A DNA stretch of 48,095 nt, taken from positions 1 through 48,095 of the forward strand of contig CAKUEU010000007.1 of NCBI GenBank assembly GCA_934646865.1, in the 5' to 3' direction. This stretch comes from an uncultured Collinsella sp. Lineage in GTDB: Bacteria; Actinomycetota; Coriobacteriia; Coriobacteriales; Coriobacteriaceae. Each line of letters begins with the position of its first letter. Position 1 is the first letter of the stretch. Positions 43,241-48,095 of the stretch are shown piece after piece. Position numbers and translations under genes: made by a program. The notes under the pieces are model-generated. The model ran no database searches. It worked only from the letters and a program-made list of their open reading frames with translations, and was not told the DNA's origin.

Positions 43241-44998
43241 TTACAGCTGCCAGGTTGCTGCTTCCTTTTGCAGTGCGACCATACGGGCGAATTCTCCGCC
43301 TGCCGCCTTGAGTTGCGCCGGGGCGCCCTGCTCGGCGACCACGCCATCTTTGAGCACGACGATCTTGTCGGCATTTTCTACCGTACGCATGCGGTGGGCG
43401 ATCACGATGACCGTTTTGCCGGCGAGCAGGCGAGAAAGCGCTTGCTGCACCACGGTTTCGTTCTCCACATCCAAGCTCGCCGTCGCCTCGTCCAACAGCA
43501 CGATGGGCGCATCTTTGAGCAGCGCGCGGGCGATGGAGATGCGCTGGCGCTCGCCACCGGACAGCTTGGAGCCGTTCTCGCCGATCATGGTGTCGTAGCC
43601 CTGCGGCATGCGGCTCACAAACTCGTCGCAGTTGGCGGCTCGCGCAGCGGCCAGGACCTCCTCGTCGGTGGCATCGCGGCGGCCGAGGCGGATATTGCCC
43701 ATCACCGTGTCGTCAAAGAGCAGCACGTCTTGGAACACGATGGCGTAGTCGCGCAGCAGCACCTCGGGGTCCACACCTGCAACATCCACGCCGCCCACGG
43801 TAACCTTGCCCGCGGTGGCATCCCAAAAGCGCGCGGCCAGGCGGCTCACCGTGGACTTGCCGGAGCCCGAAGGACCAACCAACGCCGTGACCTCGCCTTC
43901 TTTGGCGGTAAAGCTCACATTGGTAAGAACTTTCTCGCCGGCGCGGCCGTCCTCGCCCGCAGCATAGCCAAACGCCACGTGGTCGAACACCACGTCGTGG
44001 CCCGCAGGCTCAAACTTCTCGCTGCCCGGCGCCACGGGCTCCTCCATGATGGAGCGCATGCGCTTGGCCGACGACTCGGCGGCAAACAGCTCGGTCATCA
44101 ACATCAACGCCTGGTCAAAGGGCGCATAGATGCGGCTCACCATAAGCAGGAAGGCAAACATCACCAAAAAGTCGACCTGTCCGGCAGCGACCATCGCGGC
44201 GCCCGTGACCAGCGTGGTAGCGATACCCAGACGAAGGATGGCAAAGGCGGAGTTGACCAACAGGCCACTGGCGAGCTCTCCCTTGGTAGTCTCGCGCTCC
44301 TCGGCATCAATCACGGCGTTAAGACCCTCAAGATAATGGGCTTCTTGATTGGTGGCGCGAATCTCGCGCACGCAGTCAAGCGTCTCTTGGATTGCTTCGG
44401 TAACCTTAACCTTCTCGGCACGGACGTGATCGAAAACCGGAGCCATGGGGCCGCGCGTCATAAACAACACGGCAAAGGCCACGGGCACGCTCCAAAACGC
44501 CGCGATCGCCAGCTGCCAGCAAAAGAACAGCGATGCCACGAACACAACGGCGCTCGCGATGATGGCGCCCCAGAGCTCTCCCAGCACGTGGCTGTAGGCG
44601 TGCTCCATGGTCTGGACATCGCCCATGATGGTCTCGGTTAAATCGGCCAGGTCGCGACGGCCAAAGAACGACAGCGGCAGTTTGCGCAAGCGCTCGGCAA
44701 TCTCCATACGCTGCTTGCCGCACTCCTCGTAAAAGATGCAGTAGGTGTAGTAATACTGCTGCCAGTTAGAGGCAAAGAGCAGCATGAAAAAGACCAGGAG
44801 GCCGCCCACGATCGGCAGGGCATCCGGCAGGTCAGTCCCGCTGGCGAGATGCTCGACAAAGCCGGCCATGACCAGGAACAAAAAGCCCATGCCGGCCATG
44901 GTGATGAGATTGGTGAGTGTGGTCCAGAATATGCCGCGCTTTACGCCGGCGATACCTTTATCGGACAGGAAATACTTCTTTTGGAATGAGGCGAACAT
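43241..44998 (-). CDS. ABC exporter half-transporter (second gene)
   Basis: A 585-residue fused permease-ATPase. An N-terminal six-helix membrane domain (about 15-310) precedes a nucleotide-binding domain with Walker A GPSGSGKST, Q-loop, signature LSGGERQR, Walker B IVLLDEATASLD and switch His in IAHRMRT. It starts directly after the stop codon of its partner (TAAATG), so the two half-transporters are made together and probably form a heterodimer. Substrate unknown; the divergent AraC gene suggests siderophore or peptide traffic, as with YbtPQ/IrtAB-like pairs. Confidence 0.9.
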   Translation of the reverse strand: MFASFQKKYFLSDKGIAGVKRGIFWTTLTNLITMAGMGFLFLVMAGFVEHLASGTDLPDALPIVGGLLVFFMLLFASNWQQYYYTYCIFYEECGKQRMEIAERLRKLPLSFFGRRDLADLTETIMGDVQTMEHAYSHVLGELWGAIIASAVVFVASLFFCWQLAIAAFWSVPVAFAVLFMTRGPMAPVFDHVRAEKVKVTEAIQETLDCVREIRATNQEAHYLEGLNAVIDAEERETTKGELASGLLVNSAFAILRLGIATTLVTGAAMVAAGQVDFLVMFAFLLMVSRIYAPFDQALMLMTELFAAESSAKRMRSIMEEPVAPGSEKFEPAGHDVVFDHVAFGYAAGEDGRAGEKVLTNVSFTAKEGEVTALVGPSGSGKSTVSRLAARFWDATAGKVTVGGVDVAGVDPEVLLRDYAIVFQDVLLFDDTVMGNIRLGRRDATDEEVLAAARAANCDEFVSRMPQGYDTMIGENGSKLSGGERQRISIARALLKDAPIVLLDEATASLDVENETVVQQALSRLLAGKTVIVIAHRMRTVENADKIVVLKDGVVAEQGAPAQLKAAGGEFARMVALQKEAATWQL

Positions 44999-46825
44999 TT
45001 AAGCCTCGCCTCCCTTCGCGGCGGCAACATCTGCGGTCGCGGCAGTGATCTTCCAGCTCGCGGCCTGCTCATACTCGGCCCACATCTTGGCGTACAGGCC
45101 ATGCCGGCTCAGCAGCTCGGCATGGGTGCCCGACTCCTGAACGCCGCCCTGGTTGAGCACCACAATTTGGTCGGCGCCCACCACGGTCGAAAGTCGATGC
45201 GCGATCATAATGACGGTGCGGCCCGCCGCCAGCTTGCTAAAGGCGCGCTGGATGAGCGCCTCGTTCTCGGGATCGGCAAAAGCCGTTGCCTCGTCGAGCA
45301 CCACGATGGGCGCGTCCTTGAGGATGGCGCGGGCAAGCGCCACGCGCTGCACCTCGCCGCCCGAAAGATATGCCCCGCCAGCACCGAGCATGGTGTTGAT
45401 ACCCTGCGGGAGCTTGGCCACGATGTCGTCGCACTGGGCCGCGGAGAGGGCCGCACGCACTTCGTCATCAGTGGCCGTAGGCTTGGAGGCACGCACGTTG
45501 TCGGCAAGCGTCTGGCGGAACAGCTGGTTGGTCTGGAACACAAAGGCAACCTGGTCCATGAGCTCGTGAGGATCCATGTCGCGGACATCCACGCCGCCCA
45601 CGAGCACGCGGCCCGAGGAGACATCCCAAAAACGCGGGATCAGGCTCGCGCACGTCGACTTTCCGCCGCCCGAGGGACCCACCAGCGCAAGGGTGCTACC
45701 GGCAGAAACGTTAAAGCTCACATGGTTGACAGCGGGCGCCTCGGCACCCTCGTACGTAAAGCTCACGTCATCAAAGCGTACATCACCGCCAACAGGATGC
45801 TTGGGCTGAGCGGGCACGGGAAGCTGCTGGGACTCCATAATGCTGCGGATGCGGGCCAGCGAATCGGCGCTCATCTGAGATGCCTCGCTCACAAACATAA
45901 GCTTGGTCATAGCCGTCGGCACCACAGCAGAGAAGATCGCGTAAAAGGTGAAGTTGGTCAAAAAGTGCGCGAAGTCCGTCTCGCCTGGTGCCAACAGCAG
46001 CGCCACAGGCAAAAAGAACGCCACGAGGCCGTTTAACGCCGTAAGGTTGAGCACCTGCGGGCCGCGGCAGAACGTACCCGCATAGTCTTGCGCCAGGCGC
46101 GCGTACTCGGCAATCGCATCGTGGAAAGCCTTAAAGGAGTAGACCGTCTGCTGAAACACCTTGACCACGGGAATACCGCGCACGTATTCGGTGCCAGTCT
46201 TGTTCATCTTGACCAGCGCACCCATGTAGGCCTTCATGAACTCGGCGCCCTTGCCGCTCATCATGGTGGCCATGGCGCCAAACGAAATGACGACCGAGAT
46301 GAGGCATGCAGCACCCAAACGCCAATCGAGAGCAAAAAGCAACACGAGCAGGCCCACGACCATGGCGGCGGCGCCCGCGGTATCGGGCAGCATGTGCGCG
46401 AGCAGCGTCTCGGTCGAGGCGGCACACCCGTCTACAATGCGGCGCAGCTCGCCGGTGGCATGCGTATCGAAGTAGCCGAGCGGCAGCTTAAGCAGGTGCT
46501 CGCTCGTGGCCTTACGGATATTGGACGCACAGCGAAACGCAGACAGGTGCGTGCACATGAGCCCCACGAAATAAGCTACGATGCTTGCCAGGGCAAAGCC
46601 CACGGCCCACCAGCCATACATCGCGATGTCGCAGGCTTCACTCCAGTTAGGTGCCACGGCAATCAAATCGCGCGCGACAAGCCAAATGCACACGTACGGG
46701 CCAAAGCTCAGCAGCTGCGAGAGCGTCGAAAGCGCCATGCCCAAATACGTTAGGAATTTGCGGTTACCGGCATACGCGAGCAGCTCGCCGATACCGCCAC
46801 CTTCCTTTTTTGATCCCTTTGCCAT
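44999..46825 (-). CDS. ABC exporter half-transporter (first gene)
   Basis: A 608-residue fused permease-ATPase, partner of the next gene. The membrane domain (about 30-320) is followed by Walker A GPSGGGKST, signature YLSGGEVQR, Walker B IVVLDEATAFAD and switch His in IAHRLST. The signature loop is complete, and the D-loop reads ATAFAD rather than ATASLD. The start at 46825 (MAKGSKK) follows AAGGGA. The Lys/Gly-rich N-terminus is cytoplasmic. A palindromic operator lies between it and the divergent AraC gene. Confidence 0.9.
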   Translation of the reverse strand: MAKGSKKEGGGIGELLAYAGNRKFLTYLGMALSTLSQLLSFGPYVCIWLVARDLIAVAPNWSEACDIAMYGWWAVGFALASIVAYFVGLMCTHLSAFRCASNIRKATSEHLLKLPLGYFDTHATGELRRIVDGCAASTETLLAHMLPDTAGAAAMVVGLLVLLFALDWRLGAACLISVVISFGAMATMMSGKGAEFMKAYMGALVKMNKTGTEYVRGIPVVKVFQQTVYSFKAFHDAIAEYARLAQDYAGTFCRGPQVLNLTALNGLVAFFLPVALLLAPGETDFAHFLTNFTFYAIFSAVVPTAMTKLMFVSEASQMSADSLARIRSIMESQQLPVPAQPKHPVGGDVRFDDVSFTYEGAEAPAVNHVSFNVSAGSTLALVGPSGGGKSTCASLIPRFWDVSSGRVLVGGVDVRDMDPHELMDQVAFVFQTNQLFRQTLADNVRASKPTATDDEVRAALSAAQCDDIVAKLPQGINTMLGAGGAYLSGGEVQRVALARAILKDAPIVVLDEATAFADPENEALIQRAFSKLAAGRTVIMIAHRLSTVVGADQIVVLNQGGVQESGTHAELLSRHGLYAKMWAEYEQAASWKITAATADVAAAKGGEA

Positions 46826-46872
46826 GAGATTCCCTTCTAACGGCTTGAGAGTTAACCGTAATGAACTTATCA

Positions 46873-46900
46873 TTGATTGTTAGCCATGGCTCACAATCAA
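46873..46900. promoter_or_regulatory. 28-bp palindromic operator between ABC and AraC genes
   Basis: TTGATTGT (46873-46880) and ACAATCAA (46893-46900) flank the perfect inner palindrome AGCCATGGCT (46882-46891). It lies 47 bp from the ABC start and 44 bp from the preferred AraC start. Likely target of the AraC protein. Confidence 0.65.
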
Positions 46901-46944
46901 GCCAGGCATGGACGTTTTCGCAAAGGAAGGGGACGCTTTTGCAA

Positions 46945-47943
46945 ATGCGGCGGGCAGCGACCGACATAACCGAGCTCTACGCACCGCAGTTTGAGCAGTT
47001 TGGCTTGGAGCTTACCGGCAAGGGCGCCGTCTTTACCGGCGAGGTGGCAAACGACCGGGCGCACGGCCGCGCATGGATCATGCCTCTCTCCCCTGTCTGC
47101 ATTGTCATGGAGCATTTCATTACCCCGACGCACGATATGTACCTGGCCGAATACACACCCGAGCCGTACGCCTGCGTGAGCGAGGTCAGCGCGCCCACAC
47201 TTACATGCATGCCCGAGGCTGGCATAACGCCCGCGAACCTTAAACCCTTGCACGGACCGTGGCCAAACAATGCCGTTTGCAGCTTTATCCAGGATAACTG
47301 TGGCGAGGAGCTAAGCCCGCTGTTTGCAGGGCAGCTCTACCACTCGCGCTCGGTGCTCTTTTTACCTGGATATTTTGACGAGTTGGAACACCGCTATCCC
47401 ACCGAGTTCACAGGAATCTTTGAGGCATTTGCCGAGCCATGGCACGAAGAGGCGACATCTGCCATCTGCCACACGCTACGCCGGATTAACGAGGACCGCG
47501 CCCGCACCGTAGGCGGACACGTCTATATGCAAGGCATCGTGGAGACCATGGTCGCGGAGCTCGCCTGTTCGCGCGCGGCCCACAAGCAGGCGCAGCGGGC
47601 GGCGGATACGCGAGCCAGCGTAAGCCTTGCCAACGAGGCAGCAGCGATTATTGAACGTGCGCTCGACAAGGGTAAGCGCGTGAGCGTGAACGAGGTGGCC
47701 GAGAGGCTCTACACGAGCCGCTCCAAACTATGCGCCACCTTTAAGACCCAAACCGGCGAGTCCTTGGGCGCCTATATACGAAGACGCCGCATGGAACGAG
47801 CGCAAGACCTTTTGGCCGATAGCTCGCTCACGATAGCGCAGGTAGCAGAGCAACTAGGCTACCCCCAACAAGCCGCCTTCACCCAAGCCTTCAAGCAACA
47901 CACCGGCACCACCCCCACCACCTGGCGCTCCCAACATATATAA
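46945..47943 (+). CDS. AraC-family regulator
   Basis: A 332-residue regulator. The N-terminal sensing domain (about 1-235) resembles the PchR-type group, and the C-terminal AraC DNA-binding domain has two helix-turn-helices (VSVNEVAERLYTSRSKLCATF and LTIAQVAEQLGYPQQAAFTQAF), ending TPTTWR. I prefer the ATG at 46945, preceded by GGAAGGGG, over the ATG at 46861, because the longer form would translate through the palindromic operator. Divergent from an ABC exporter pair that it probably controls. Confidence 0.85.
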   Translation: MRRAATDITELYAPQFEQFGLELTGKGAVFTGEVANDRAHGRAWIMPLSPVCIVMEHFITPTHDMYLAEYTPEPYACVSEVSAPTLTCMPEAGITPANLKPLHGPWPNNAVCSFIQDNCGEELSPLFAGQLYHSRSVLFLPGYFDELEHRYPTEFTGIFEAFAEPWHEEATSAICHTLRRINEDRARTVGGHVYMQGIVETMVAELACSRAAHKQAQRAADTRASVSLANEAAAIIERALDKGKRVSVNEVAERLYTSRSKLCATFKTQTGESLGAYIRRRRMERAQDLLADSSLTIAQVAEQLGYPQQAAFTQAFKQHTGTTPTTWRSQHI

Positions 47944-47947
47944 AAAA

Positions 47948-47970
47948 TGAGGGCGCCATCGGCGCCCTCA
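47948..47970. terminator. Terminator after AraC gene
   Basis: A 10-bp stem TGAGGGCGCC / GGCGCCCTCA with 3-nt loop. The A-run on its left gives a T-run on the minus strand, so it may end a minus-strand transcript entering from the right; it could also serve the AraC gene. Confidence 0.65.
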
Positions 47971-48018
47971 TTCACCAAATTCAATTCAGCCCACCTGACC
48001 CGAACGGCCGAGTCGTCG

Positions 48019-48094
48019 CGGAACCGAGGGGCCGGGCGCAGGGCCTTGCCTCTCAATGAGTTCCGCACGAACAGGAGGCGCCAGTGGCGCCTCC
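48019..48094. other. Structured segment at right edge
   Basis: GCGGAAC (48019-48025) pairs with GTTCCGC (48060-48066), enclosing a GC-rich fold, and is followed by a terminator-like stem GGAGGCGCC / GGCGCCTCC (48074-48094). It may be the end of an RNA or gene beyond the window. I checked for RNase P and SRP RNA motifs and found none. Confidence 0.35.
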
Positions 48095-48095
48095 G

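Noticed and set aside
47971..48095. Possible end of RNase P or SRP RNA on the minus strand
   Set aside because: A GGTCAG-like segment resembles an RNase P P1 strand, but conserved core motifs were not found.

Overview
The window is high-GC bacterial chromosome with short intergenic regions and a gene set typical of an anaerobic gut actinobacterium. The best match is a coriobacterium such as Collinsella. Supporting signs are a MurT-GatD protein, a type III glutamine synthetase, a MetH without its reactivation domain next to a separate activation protein, a tmRNA tag ending in ALAA, DUF711 and DUF6110 proteins, and fermentative iron alcohol and glycerol dehydrogenases. I assign the taxon by inference; there is no rRNA here to confirm it.

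Layout. 1-1926: a small accessory block at the 3' end of guaA, bracketed by two copies of an inverted repeat. It holds a yjdF gene behind a probable yjdF riboswitch and a ToxN/AbiQ-like toxin. 1922-8356: guaA, asparaginase, a divergent HTH/degenerate-HAD pair around a perfect 26-bp palindrome, a DUF1648 membrane protein, ychF and a multi-cluster ferredoxin protein. 8508-12090: two tandem glycerol dehydrogenase paralogues and an iron alcohol dehydrogenase. 12591-16933: two coupled TPR-like proteins and a fused MurT-GatD lipid II amidotransferase. 17034-17742: tRNA-Glu(TTC) followed by duplicated tail, terminator and palindromic material and a MITE-like element. 17748-26129: type III glnA, then the metF - MetH-activation - metH operon, a DUF711 gene and a very large hairpin. 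26277-30703: a methyltransferase, YhbY and a 999-residue ATPase/BTAD regulator. 31152-36096: nagB, a IIA-Glc protein, glmM, rpsI, rplM and a patatin-like lipase. 36184-37195: tandem palindromes, two tandem 133-bp elements capped with the tmRNA T-arm sequence, and ssrA. 37433-48095: an unknown protein, a RelB/DinJ-PIN toxin-antitoxin pair, DUF6110 plus a metal P-type ATPase, a DUF4143 ATPase gene bracketed by near-identical palindromes, and an ABC exporter pair divergent from an AraC regulator.

How the genes work together. metF, the activation protein and metH form one overlapping operon for methionine synthesis with B12 reactivation. glmM, nagB and the IIA protein serve amino-sugar supply to the wall, and MurT-GatD amidates lipid II. 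The dehydrogenases handle fermentative alcohols. The AraC protein probably controls the ABC pair through a 28-bp palindrome.

The most unusual material is non-coding. At least five kinds of palindromic element occur. One family sits tail-to-tail with stable-RNA genes (tRNA-Glu and tmRNA), just beyond their terminators, and its outer arms copy the T-arm of that particular RNA. Two tmRNA-side copies show compensatory base changes, which suggests folding is under selection.
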